Source: Xanthomonas cassavae CFBP 4642
GTDB taxonomy: Bacteria > Pseudomonadota > Gammaproteobacteria > Xanthomonadales > Xanthomonadaceae
DNA: 34,915 nt
Assembly (NCBI RefSeq): GCF_000454545.1
Contig: NZ_CM002139.1
Location: 4,672,606-4,707,520 of the forward strand
Direction: 5' to 3'
Made by a program: the position numbers and the translations under genes. Shown here piece by piece: positions 24,679 to 33,009 of this stretch. Position 1 is the first letter of the stretch, and every line of letters starts with the position of its first letter. Below the pieces are notes generated by a model that saw nothing but the letters and a program-made list of their open reading frames with translations, had not been told where the DNA came from and did no database searches.

Positions 24679-26016
24679 TCACGCGACGGCCTGCTGCTCG
24701 ATTCGCACGGCCGGCGCCACCGACACCGCCGGTTGCAGCAATCCCCAGGCTTCCAGCTGCTCCACCGCACGGCCGATTCCGTCCTCCTCGCGGATGCGCT
24801 GCCCCAGCGCGCGTGCCGCTGCGCGCATGCTCGGCGCGCTGGCCTGACCGATGGCATCGGCCAGGGTCTCAGGCTGCAGCCCGACCCGTGCAAGCGCCGG
24901 CGGGGCGACGCCGCGGTGGGCCAGGCAGTGCGCCCAGAACGGCTGGTCATAGCCGAACGGCAGCACCACCGACGGAATCCCCGCAGCCAGCGCCGCACCG
25001 GTGGTGCCGGCACCACCGTGATGCACGGCCACCGACACCCGCGGAAACAGCCAATCGTGCGGTGCCTGCTCCAGCTGGAAGAAGCGCTGGGCATCGTCGG
25101 ATGCGTCTTGCGCGGCCGCCAGCCCGCCCCAGCCGCTGGCCAGCAGCGCGCGTTGACCGGTCAGACGCACCGCCGCCTTGACGGTGGCGGTGAGTTGGGC
25201 CGCATCGCTGCTGATCATGCTGCCGAAGCCGATATACAGCGGCGGCGGGCCGGCCTGCAGAAACGCCTGCAGCGCGGCCGGCGGCTGCCACTGCGGCTGC
25301 GGCAACTGCCAGAACCCGCTGACCTGGGCCCGGTCCGGCCAGTCCGGCGGGCGTGGGCACAGATGCTCGCTGTAGCCGTACACCACGCGCTGCGCACTGC
25401 GATCGGGGCCACTCCACGGATACGCCGGCAGCCCCAAGGCCGGGCGCACGATGCCGTTGAGCGCCGGGCGCATCAGCTGCCAGCCGGCAAAGCTCACCGC
25501 GTGATGCAGCGCCACGCTCACCAGCCCGGGCAGGCGCACAGTGGGCATCACCATCAACGGCACATGCCGCGAAGCGGTCAGCGGCTGCAATTGCGTGAAC
25601 ACCACCGGCAGGCCATAGGCCTGGCCCAGGCTATGCGCCAGCAGGCTGGTGCTGCCGACGCCGAGAATCAGGCCGGCATCGGCACAGGCCGCGCGGCCCT
25701 GCTCGGCCCAGTCGCGCGCCCATTCCAGCAGCTGCGCACGCAAGGTGCCCCAGATGCCGCGCCAGCCACCGCGCATCTCGGCGACATCCGGATGGCCCTG
25801 CAGCAGTTTCTGGTGGTCGCCGCTGAGTGGGAAGAAGTCCAGCTCATTGGCGCGGATCAGCGCTTCGAAGTTGGCACTGGTCAGCACCCGCACCGGGTAC
25901 CCGCGCTCCTGCAAGCCACGGCCCAGCGCGATGATCGGGCGCACATCGCCATGCGTGCCCAGGGTGGCGATCAGCACCGGGCGCTGGCGTCCCGCGTTGA
26001 ACGAAGACTCAGGCAT
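24679..26016 (-). CDS. GT1-type (UGT/sterol glucosyltransferase-like) glycosyltransferase
   Basis: A 445-residue GT-B enzyme that transfers a sugar from a nucleotide donor to a small, probably hydrophobic acceptor. The N-terminal acceptor domain begins VLIATLGTHGDVRPIIALG, the hallmark of natural-product and sterol glycosyltransferases. The C-terminal donor domain has PLYIGFGSM and SVAVHHGGAGTTGAALAAG followed by PFGYDQPFWA, the nucleotide-binding signature. The ATG at 26016 overlaps the NRPS stop by 8 nt, so translation is coupled and the enzyme very likely glycosylates the NRPS product or its precursor. It resembles macrolide or sterol glycosyltransferases; the sugar and acceptor cannot be told from sequence. 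Confidence 0.88.
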   Translation of the reverse strand: MPESSFNAGRQRPVLIATLGTHGDVRPIIALGRGLQERGYPVRVLTSANFEALIRANELDFFPLSGDHQKLLQGHPDVAEMRGGWRGIWGTLRAQLLEWARDWAEQGRAACADAGLILGVGSTSLLAHSLGQAYGLPVVFTQLQPLTASRHVPLMVMPTVRLPGLVSVALHHAVSFAGWQLMRPALNGIVRPALGLPAYPWSGPDRSAQRVVYGYSEHLCPRPPDWPDRAQVSGFWQLPQPQWQPPAALQAFLQAGPPPLYIGFGSMISSDAAQLTATVKAAVRLTGQRALLASGWGGLAAAQDASDDAQRFFQLEQAPHDWLFPRVSVAVHHGGAGTTGAALAAGIPSVVLPFGYDQPFWAHCLAHRGVAPPALARVGLQPETLADAIGQASAPSMRAAARALGQRIREEDGIGRAVEQLEAWGLLQPAVSVAPAVRIEQQAVA

Positions 26017-29000
26017 ATTCGGCCACCCCGTCGCTGGCGGTGGCGATGCTGCCATCGCGCTGTGCGGCGTTCGCAGTGGCCGCGTGCAGCAGTGCACTGA
26101 GCGTGGCCGCATGCGTGGTCGACAGCATCGAGTGGTGGTCGCTGTCCAGCACGTGCAGCTGCAGGTTGCGCACGTACGGGCGCCAGGCCTGCGGCCGGTA
26201 ATCCATCCACACCGTATCGTCGCCGCCGGAGGTCATGCGCACGCTCGCTTCGACGAACACCACATCCTGGTCCAGCGGCTTGGGACGGTGACGTCGCGCC
26301 AGATGCAGGTGGTGCTGGGTCATGCCGCCCATGTCGTCCAGCAACGTGGGGCGTTGCTCGAGCAGCTGGCGCACTGCGGGCAGGTCGTTCAAGCCGTAGT
26401 GATCGCACAGCAGGCTGGCCAGTTCGGCCACCGTGGTGGGCATCGGCTGGCCGTGTGCCAGATGCAGGCCCAGCGCATGCACCGATGCACGCACGTTTTC
26501 CGATTCCGGCAGCGACGCGGCCTGCTCCAGGTGCGGATAGCTGTCGAGCATCGCCAGCAGCTCGACTTCTTCGCCTAGCGCATGCAGTTCGGCAGTGATG
26601 GCATGGGCGATCAAGCCGCCCAGCGACCAGCCGATCAATCGGTACGGCCCCTGCGGCTGCACTGTGCGCAGCCGCGCCAAGTAATCGCGCGCGATCGCCT
26701 CGATGCTTTCCGGGCGATGCTGCGGGTCGCTCAAGCCCGGCGACTGCAAGGCATACACCGGCCACTGCGGATCCAGCTGACCGAGCAAGGTGAGATACGA
26801 CCAGCCCAGGCCGACCACCGGGTGGATGCAGAACAGCGGCGGCGTACCCGGGGTGCCCGCACGCAGCGGCAACAGCACGCCGAGCGGGTCGTTCGGGGTC
26901 TGCGCGTTGCGCTTGATCACCTCGGCCAGGCCGGCAATCGTCGGCGCATGGAACAGGGTACCCAGCGGCAGTTCGACACCGAACGTCTGCGGGAAACGTG
27001 CGGCCATTTCCGCCGCGCGCAGCGAGTCGCCGCCGAGCTCGAAGAAGTTGTCTTCGACGCCTACCACTTCGATGCCCAGTACATCCTGCAGCATCGCGGC
27101 CAGCTGTTGTTCGAGCGCGTCGCGCGGCGCCACATGCGCGCGCTGCGGCAGCGCACCCGGCGACGGCAAGGCGCGGCGATCCAGCTTGCCATTGGGTGTC
27201 AGCGGCAGTACCTGCAACGGCACCCACAAGGTGGGAATCATCGACGCCGGCAGGCGCTGCTGCAGATGTGCGCGCAACAGCTCGGGCGTTGGCGTCGCGC
27301 CATGCTTGCCCACCACATACGCCAGCAACTGCGGCGCGTCGTGGTCGCCATCGCGATGACCGACCACCACCGCCTGCGCCACCTGCGAGTGCAGCAGCAA
27401 GGCGTTTTCGATTTCGGCCGGCTCCACACGATGGCCGCGGATCTTCAGTTGGGCATCGGCGCGGCCGATGAATTCCAGCATGCCGTCGCGGCGCTGACGC
27501 ACGCGGTCGCCGGTGCGGTACATGTTGCTGCCGTCGTCGGCGAACGGGTCGCGCACAAAGCGCTCGCTGGTCAGCTGGCGCTTGCCGCGATAGCCCTTGG
27601 CCACGCCCGCGCCACCGATGTACAACTCGCCGATCGCGCCGGTCGGCAGCGGTTGTCGCTGCGCATCGAGCACATAGACGCGGGTATTGAGCAGCGGCCT
27701 GCCGATCGGCGGGGCGGCAGCGTCGGTGAGCTGTAACGGCATGATGGTCGACCAGATCGTGGTTTCGGTCGGCCCGTACAACTGGGTCAGGCGCCCGACC
27801 CGGCTCAGCAACTGGGTCGCCAGTTCCGGCACCAGGGCTTCGCCGCCGACCAGGGCGTGGATACGGTCCAGCGCCAGATCCTGGTTGACCAGCAGGATGC
27901 GCCACAGCGACGGGGTCGCCTGCACCATGCTGATCTGCTCCTGCGGGATCAGCCGCGATAGGCTGCGTGGATCGTGGGTGATGCCGGCCGGTGCGATGAC
28001 CACGCGCGCGCCCACCAGCAACGGCAGATACAGCTCCAGCCCGGCGATATCGAAGGTGATGGTGGTGACCGCCAGCACGCGGTCGCGCGGACGCAATGCA
28101 AGCTCATGCTCCATCGCATGCAGGAAATTGAACAGGTTGCGATGGCTGATTTCCACACCCTTGGGCGCGCCGGTCGAGCCGGAGGTGTACAGCACATAGG
28201 CCGTACCGTCCGGCGTAGCCAGCGGCGCGATCGCCGCCGGCAGCACCGCCGGACGCGGATCCAGCCAGACCATGCCACCGAGCAGATACCGCTCGCACAA
28301 CGCCGGCTCGCAGACCAGCGCGATGGCACCGGAATCGTTGAGCATCTGCCGGTTGCGTGCGGCCGGGCTTTCCGGGTCCAGCGGCAGATACGCCGCCCCG
28401 CTCCACATCACCGCCAGCAAGGCCACCAGCAATTGCTCGCTGCGCGGCAACGCGATGGCGACCACGTCGCCGGGGCGGACACCATCGGCCACCCATTGCG
28501 CGGCGATGCGCGAGGCCAGTTCGCACAGCGTGGCGTAGTCCAGGGTGCGGTTGTCGTATTGCACCACCACTGCCGCCGGCATCAGTTCGGCACGCTGCAG
28601 CATGCCGTGCAGCAGCGTGGCCGGCTCCGGCAGCGCTGCGGTGGTGGCGTTCCAGGTCTGCAACAGGCGGCGGCGTTCCGCATCGCCCAGCACATCGATC
28701 TGGCCCAGCGCGCATTCCGGATCGGCCAGCACCGCATCGGCCAGATGGGTCAGCCGGCGGCAGTGCTCGGCCAGCTCGTCGCTGTCGTACAGCGCCGGAT
28801 TGGCATCCAGATCGAAGCGCAACGCGGCACCGTCGCCGCGCTCGTAGCAGAAGATGGTCAGATCGTCGGCCGGGCCGTTGGAGAGGTTATGCGGCATTGC
28901 ATAGGCCTGGCCAAAGCGCAGTGCGTAATCGAAGGCTTCGATGTTCACTGCCAGGCGTGCGAACTTCTGATCGATCCCGAACATGCCCAGATCGCGGCGC

Positions 29001-29992
29001 ACGTCCTCGAAGCGGTATTGCTGATGACGCAGCGCATGCCTGACCACCGAGGACACCTGCGCGAACAGCGCATGCACCGGCTGCTGCGGATCCATTTTCA
29101 GGCGCAGCGAAATCGCATTGGCCACCAGGCCTGCGGTCTGCCGGTAACGCGCATTGATGCGGCCGGTCACCGGCATGGCCAGCACCAGATCCTCGGCACC
29201 GGTGCAGCGGTAGTAATACGCGGCGATCAGCGAAATCAGCATCTGCGGCAGGCTGGCGCCATAGCCCTTGCCGAGCGCGCGCAGCCGCACCACCTGCCGC
29301 GGCGAGAACTGTCCGGTGCCCCGCAACAACCCGGTCGACAGGTGATTGCCCGGACGCGCCAGGGTCGCCGGCGGCGGCAGATCGGCCAGCTGCTGCATCC
29401 AGTAACTGCGATCGCGCTGAAAACGATCAGAGTCGCGATACTGCTGTTCCAGCTCGATCAGCGACAGCGCGCTGCCGTATTGCGCGGGCTCCGGCTCGCG
29501 ATTTTCTGCGTAGGCGTTATACAGCATCGCCATGCGCTGCATCATGATCGAGGCGCAATAGCCATCCATCACCAGATGGCTGACGCATTGCACCCACATA
29601 TGGTGGTCTTCGCCAAGGCGGAACACCGCGCAATGCCATAACGGACCGTTCTGCAAGTCTTCCGGCTTGCGGATTTCCTCGTCAACCCAATGCTCGGCGG
29701 CGTTGCGCGGGAAGGGATCTTCGCTGACGTTGAAATACGGAATCGCAGCTGTGTAGTCGGGCAGGACCACCTGATGCGGCACGCCGTCGTGCTCGGCGAT
29801 GCATAGCCGCAGTGTGTCGAATTCGCGCGTCAGCTGCATGCTGGCGCGGATCAGCAGCTGCGGATCCAGCGGGCCGAACATTTCCAGCGCTTCGGACAAC
29901 ATCAAGGTGTTGTCGGTATGCAACTTGCTGGCGACCCACAGGCCGCGTTGCGCTTTGGTCAGGGGAAACACGGGAGAGGCGTCAGTGTGCAT
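26009..29992 (-). CDS. Single-module nonribosomal peptide synthetase, C-A-T-TE, glycine code
   Basis: A 1327-residue synthetase with the EntF architecture. Condensation domain ~8-440: the active motif reads S138-H139-xxx-D143-G144, Ser replacing the first His but keeping the catalytic second. Adenylation domain ~455-940: LYTSGSTGAPKG (~601-612), YGPTETTIW, YRTGD and NGKLDR. By alignment to GrsA from memory the pocket is D648 I649 L652 Q691 L714 G716 L738 I746 W747 K936, the known glycine code. Thiolation domain: FFELGGDSL with phosphopantetheine S990. Type I thioesterase ~1040-1310: GWSLGG (S1123), D1150, H1286. The ATG at 29992 is chosen because AAGGA (30001-30005) lies 8 nt upstream; earlier in-frame ATGs lack it. 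The C domain has no upstream module, so the donor comes in trans. A PPTase must be encoded elsewhere. Confidence 0.93.
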   Translation of the reverse strand: MHTDASPVFPLTKAQRGLWVASKLHTDNTLMLSEALEMFGPLDPQLLIRASMQLTREFDTLRLCIAEHDGVPHQVVLPDYTAAIPYFNVSEDPFPRNAAEHWVDEEIRKPEDLQNGPLWHCAVFRLGEDHHMWVQCVSHLVMDGYCASIMMQRMAMLYNAYAENREPEPAQYGSALSLIELEQQYRDSDRFQRDRSYWMQQLADLPPPATLARPGNHLSTGLLRGTGQFSPRQVVRLRALGKGYGASLPQMLISLIAAYYYRCTGAEDLVLAMPVTGRINARYRQTAGLVANAISLRLKMDPQQPVHALFAQVSSVVRHALRHQQYRFEDVRRDLGMFGIDQKFARLAVNIEAFDYALRFGQAYAMPHNLSNGPADDLTIFCYERGDGAALRFDLDANPALYDSDELAEHCRRLTHLADAVLADPECALGQIDVLGDAERRRLLQTWNATTAALPEPATLLHGMLQRAELMPAAVVVQYDNRTLDYATLCELASRIAAQWVADGVRPGDVVAIALPRSEQLLVALLAVMWSGAAYLPLDPESPAARNRQMLNDSGAIALVCEPALCERYLLGGMVWLDPRPAVLPAAIAPLATPDGTAYVLYTSGSTGAPKGVEISHRNLFNFLHAMEHELALRPRDRVLAVTTITFDIAGLELYLPLLVGARVVIAPAGITHDPRSLSRLIPQEQISMVQATPSLWRILLVNQDLALDRIHALVGGEALVPELATQLLSRVGRLTQLYGPTETTIWSTIMPLQLTDAAAPPIGRPLLNTRVYVLDAQRQPLPTGAIGELYIGGAGVAKGYRGKRQLTSERFVRDPFADDGSNMYRTGDRVRQRRDGMLEFIGRADAQLKIRGHRVEPAEIENALLLHSQVAQAVVVGHRDGDHDAPQLLAYVVGKHGATPTPELLRAHLQQRLPASMIPTLWVPLQVLPLTPNGKLDRRALPSPGALPQRAHVAPRDALEQQLAAMLQDVLGIEVVGVEDNFFELGGDSLRAAEMAARFPQTFGVELPLGTLFHAPTIAGLAEVIKRNAQTPNDPLGVLLPLRAGTPGTPPLFCIHPVVGLGWSYLTLLGQLDPQWPVYALQSPGLSDPQHRPESIEAIARDYLARLRTVQPQGPYRLIGWSLGGLIAHAITAELHALGEEVELLAMLDSYPHLEQAASLPESENVRASVHALGLHLAHGQPMPTTVAELASLLCDHYGLNDLPAVRQLLEQRPTLLDDMGGMTQHHLHLARRHRPKPLDQDVVFVEASVRMTSGGDDTVWMDYRPQAWRPYVRNLQLHVLDSDHHSMLSTTHAATLSALLHAATANAAQRDGSIATASDGVAEYA

Positions 29993-30000
29993 TGCGTGCA

Positions 30001-30005
30001 TCCTT
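30001..30005 (-). promoter_or_regulatory. Shine-Dalgarno that fixes the NRPS start
   Basis: AAGGA on the minus strand, 8 nt before the ATG at 29992. The ATG at 30001 overlaps it and so cannot be served by it. Confidence 0.7.
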
Positions 30006-30413
30006 CGTGTGTGGCGCGCAGTCGCCCGGTGCGCCATGTCCGCAATGCAGGCAGGGGGACGCCGGATCAGCACCTGGCCTTAAAACGTGAGGTAAGAGAT
30101 ACCGACGACCGCCAGCGCATGCCAGCGACATACGATGGAAACGCACAATGGGAATGCACCACGAAGCGACGTGCGGCGTCGCTACCACGACGTGCAACGA
30201 CGTTGCTAAAAGCACTTGTTTCCCGACAAGTTGCACAAACACTAACAATTAGCCACCGCGATAAACCGTGCAAAAATCACGAAATCCGCGTCGCCCGAAA
30301 AAATTTTTTGCTGATTTGTGATTTCAACTAGTGCTCTGGATGCATACGTCTACAGATCGCTTTTTTTGCGCGTTGCACACTACGGGACAGACTGCCATGC
30401 ATCGCGCAGCAAC

Positions 30414-30435
30414 CCGGCAAAGGCGTCTTTGCCGG
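30414..30435. terminator. Perfect 9-bp hairpin in the NRPS-speA gap
   Basis: CCGGCAAAG (30414-30422), GCGT loop, CTTTGCCGG (30427-30435). On the plus strand AAATTTT follows. It could end a transcript or be a regulator site; no adjacent gene explains it. Confidence 0.4.
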
Positions 30436-30614
30436 AAATTTTGCGTCTTTCATGTCGCATTCGGGACCGTATGCATCAAGACCACCGCATGCAGCGGCAT
30501 TGATTTTATTGCGTCGCAGGGACAACCATTCCGCAAGACACAGCGCTTTTTTTTAAATGCCGTCTGCAACCGGACGGTCACACGACGGTTATTTGATTGT
30601 CATTGCCACGCCGC

Positions 30615-30651
30615 GGCGATCACGCATGCACAGGTGTTGCTGGTGATCGCC
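30615..30651 (-). terminator. Inverted repeat downstream of speA
   Basis: GGCGATCAC (30615-30623) and GTGATCGCC (30643-30651) form a perfect 9-bp stem with a 19-nt loop, about 240 nt past the speA stop. Terminator or binding site; undecided. Confidence 0.3.
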
Positions 30652-30887
30652 TGACTCTGGTTTGAGCGGAGGGTGTTGGTCGTCGCACGCCGTCTCCGGG
30701 GCAAGACGTTACCGGGCTCGGCCAGTGCGCGCAGAAGCCATGGCGTCCGGCAATGGCGCCGGGTTCGGACCCTGAGCCACGCCGCATTACGGCCGCACAG
30801 CGGTGCTGCGGGCCGTCTCGTCAATGCAGTGCGCTCGAAGGTGAAACAGAATGGCGCGCCACGGCTTCGGCCGCAGCGCGCAGTGCC

Positions 30888-32774
30888 TCAGCCCAACGGT
30901 TCGTCGGACAGATAGGTGTAACCGGTCAACCCTGCTTCCAGCGCATCGCTCAATTCCTGTGCGCGCTCGGGCGACAGCTGCGCGGCGGCGATGCGCTCGG
31001 CATAGGTCGCACGCAGCGTGTCCAGCCGATAGCCCACGTAGTCCAGCATCACATCGGTGGTATCGCCGCGGCGCTGCTGCGCGATGCGATAGCCATCGCC
31101 GTCCGCGGCCACTTCCACCGCATCGGTATCGCCGAACAGGTTATGGATATCGCCCAGGATTTCCTGGTAGGCACCGACCAGGAAGAAGCCGATGCGATAA
31201 CTCTCGCCCGGATTCAGCGTGTGCAGCGGCATCGAGCTGTCCAGGCTTTCGTTCTCGACGTAGGTCTTGACCATGCCGTCGGAGTCGCAGGTCATGTCGG
31301 CGATGATGCCGCGCCGCTGCGGCGCTTCGTTCAAGCGCTCGATCGGCACGATCGGGAACACCTGATCGATCGCCCACACATCCGGAATCGACTCGAACAC
31401 GCTGAAGTTGACGAAGTACTTGTCGACCAGCCGCTCGTTGAGCTCGTCCAGCACCGGGCGATGGCTCTTCTCGTCGAAGCTCAGGCGTGCACGCACGCCG
31501 TGCGCGATCGCATAGAACAGGTCATCGATACGCGCGCGGTGGGTCAGGTCGATCTGGCCCAATGCGTACGCACTCAAGCCTTCGGCATGGAAGTGCTGCG
31601 CCTCCTGGAACAGTTCCACCGCCGGGCGCACGTCGAGCTCGTCATGGATCTCGCGCAGGTGGCGGATCGCTGCCGGCTCGTCGTCGTGCGCGTCCGGCAC
31701 ACGGCCTTCCGGCGCCTGCTCCACTTCGGACACGTTGGCGATCAGCACCGCGTGGTGGGCGGTCATCGCGCGGCCGCATTCGGTGACGATGCGCGGCGGG
31801 GGCAGGCCGTGCTCTTCGCAGGCGCTGGCCAGCGGCTGCACGATGTTGCTGGCGTAGGAATGCAGGCCGTAATTGATCGAGCAATAGCTGCGCGAGCGCG
31901 TGCCTTCGTAATCGATGCCCAGGCCGCCGCCGACGTCCACATGACTGATCTTCGCGCCCAGCCGCGACAGCTCCACGAAGTAGCGCGTGGCCTCGCGCAT
32001 GCCGTTGGCGATGTCGCGCACATTGGAGATCTGCGAGCCCATGTGGAAATGCAGCAGCTGCAGGCTGTCGGCGTACTCGGTGTCGCGCAGGGTCTTCCAC
32101 AGGTCCAGCACCTGCCGTGGCGACAGCCCGAACTTGGCCTTGTCGCCACCGCTGTTCTGCCACTTGCCCGCGCCCAGCGAGGCCAGGCGCATGCGCACGC
32201 CCAGGCCCGGTTTGACGTCCAGTGCGCGCGCCTCTTCCAGCACCAGGGTCAGCTCGGAAGGCTTTTCGATGACGATGAAGGTCTGCAGGCCGAGCTTGCG
32301 GCCGATCAGCGCCAGGCGGATGTATTCGCGGTCCTTGTAGCCATTGCAGACGATCAGCCCGCCCGGGCGCGACAGCGCCAGCACCGCCATCAGCTCCGGC
32401 TTGCTGCCCGCTTCCAGGCCGAAGCCGTCGCCGTGGTGGCTGGCCAGCGTGCCGGCCACGCCGCGATGCTGGTTGACCTTGATCGGGTACACGGCGGTGT
32501 AGCCGCCGGCGTAATCCCACTCGGACTGCGCCTGCGCGAACGCCGCCTGCAGCTTGCCCAGGCGCTGGCCCAGGATGTCCGGGAAGCGCACCAGCAGCGG
32601 CAGCTTGGCCCCAGCCGCGCGCGCGGCGTCCACCACCTCGGGCAGCGACACCGACGGGCCATCGACGGTGGGGGTGACCACCACGTGGCCGGCGGCGTTC
32701 ACATCGAAATACCCATCGGCCCAATGCGGGATCGAGTAGGTCTTGCGGGCTTGGTCGAGGGACCAATCGCTCAT
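30888..32774 (-). CDS. speA: Biosynthetic arginine decarboxylase
   Basis: A PLP enzyme of fold III that decarboxylates arginine to agmatine, the first step to putrescine. The 628 residues match SpeA length. The PLP lysine is K99 in YPIKVNQ. The glycine-rich phosphate site HVDVGGGLGIDYEGTRS, HFHMGSQI and the C-terminal catalytic Cys in DMTCDSDG are present. The frame is open 55 codons further upstream, but the family start MSDWSLDQARKTYSIPHW is at ATG 32774. It is divergent from speE, placing agmatine formation and spermidine synthesis under one intergenic control region. Agmatine-to-putrescine enzymes are not in the window. Confidence 0.96.
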   Translation of the reverse strand: MSDWSLDQARKTYSIPHWADGYFDVNAAGHVVVTPTVDGPSVSLPEVVDAARAAGAKLPLLVRFPDILGQRLGKLQAAFAQAQSEWDYAGGYTAVYPIKVNQHRGVAGTLASHHGDGFGLEAGSKPELMAVLALSRPGGLIVCNGYKDREYIRLALIGRKLGLQTFIVIEKPSELTLVLEEARALDVKPGLGVRMRLASLGAGKWQNSGGDKAKFGLSPRQVLDLWKTLRDTEYADSLQLLHFHMGSQISNVRDIANGMREATRYFVELSRLGAKISHVDVGGGLGIDYEGTRSRSYCSINYGLHSYASNIVQPLASACEEHGLPPPRIVTECGRAMTAHHAVLIANVSEVEQAPEGRVPDAHDDEPAAIRHLREIHDELDVRPAVELFQEAQHFHAEGLSAYALGQIDLTHRARIDDLFYAIAHGVRARLSFDEKSHRPVLDELNERLVDKYFVNFSVFESIPDVWAIDQVFPIVPIERLNEAPQRRGIIADMTCDSDGMVKTYVENESLDSSMPLHTLNPGESYRIGFFLVGAYQEILGDIHNLFGDTDAVEVAADGDGYRIAQQRRGDTTDVMLDYVGYRLDTLRATYAERIAAAQLSPERAQELSDALEAGLTGYTYLSDEPLG

Positions 32775-32806
32775 TTCGTTGTCTCGGCTGGGGCAAAAGG
32801 GCGTGA

Positions 32807-32842
32807 AGTGTAACGCCTGGCACGCGCAGGGTCCGTTACAAT
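32807..32842. promoter_or_regulatory. Symmetric divergent speA/speE promoter region
   Basis: A perfect 7-bp inverted repeat TGTAACG (32809-32815) / CGTTACA (32834-32840) contains mirror-image -10-like elements: TACACT on the minus strand (32807-32812) for speA and TACAAT on the plus strand (32837-32842) for speE. The -35 positions would overlap the opposite -10, so the promoters may exclude each other. No good -35 hexamers are seen. Confidence 0.4.
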
Positions 32843-32955
32843 CCGCGCCGACTTCACGCCCCGCTCCTGGTCGGACTGGGGCCGAGCAAGGGTCAGCCGC
32901 TGCGCAGTTTGGCTGCACGGGGCTGCGCCCGACCCTCATCCGGCGCTACGCGCCA

Positions 32956-32976
32956 CCTTCTCCCGCCGGGAGAAGG
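32956..32976. repeat. Dispersed-type palindrome in the speE leader
   Basis: CCTTCTCCCG and CGGGAGAAGG are perfect 10-bp arms around one base. Just before is GGCGC-TAC-GCGCC (32942-32954). This sort of 'CTCCCGC..GGGAGA' palindrome is a widespread intergenic repeat in Xanthomonadaceae, as I recall. It would lie in the 5' untranslated part of speE mRNA. Confidence 0.55.
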
Positions 32977-33009
32977 AACCGCCCGCTTCTTTTCGATTAG
33001 GACGTCCGC

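Larger units (their letters stand above)
29993..30887 (-). promoter_or_regulatory. Long AT-rich control region upstream of the NRPS
   Basis: 895 bp between speA and the NRPS start, with no gene I can support. The part ~30200-30610 is strikingly AT-rich for this genome: an A6T6 palindrome (30298-30309), T7 at 30361-30367 and T8 at 30547-30554. Close to the NRPS are three short palindromes: GCGACG/CGTCGC (30166-30171/30177-30182), GCAACG/CGTTGC (30194-30206) and ACTTGT/ACAAGT (30214-30219/30226-30231). These could bind a regulator; AT-richness also suggests H-NS-type silencing. No confident -35/-10 was found. Confidence 0.5.

Noticed and set aside
25971..27905. Long minus-strand frame (about 640 codons) inside the NRPS
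   Set aside because: It is an out-of-frame shadow of the NRPS and glycosyltransferase coding sequence; Ala/Arg/Gly-rich, no motifs.
30298..30309. A6T6 palindrome as a terminator
   Set aside because: There is no G/C stem; it is better seen as an intrinsically bent AT tract.
30331..30654. 107-codon open frame in the AT-rich gap
   Set aside because: No ribosome-binding site, atypical Cys/His-rich composition and no family resemblance; it also runs through two hairpins.
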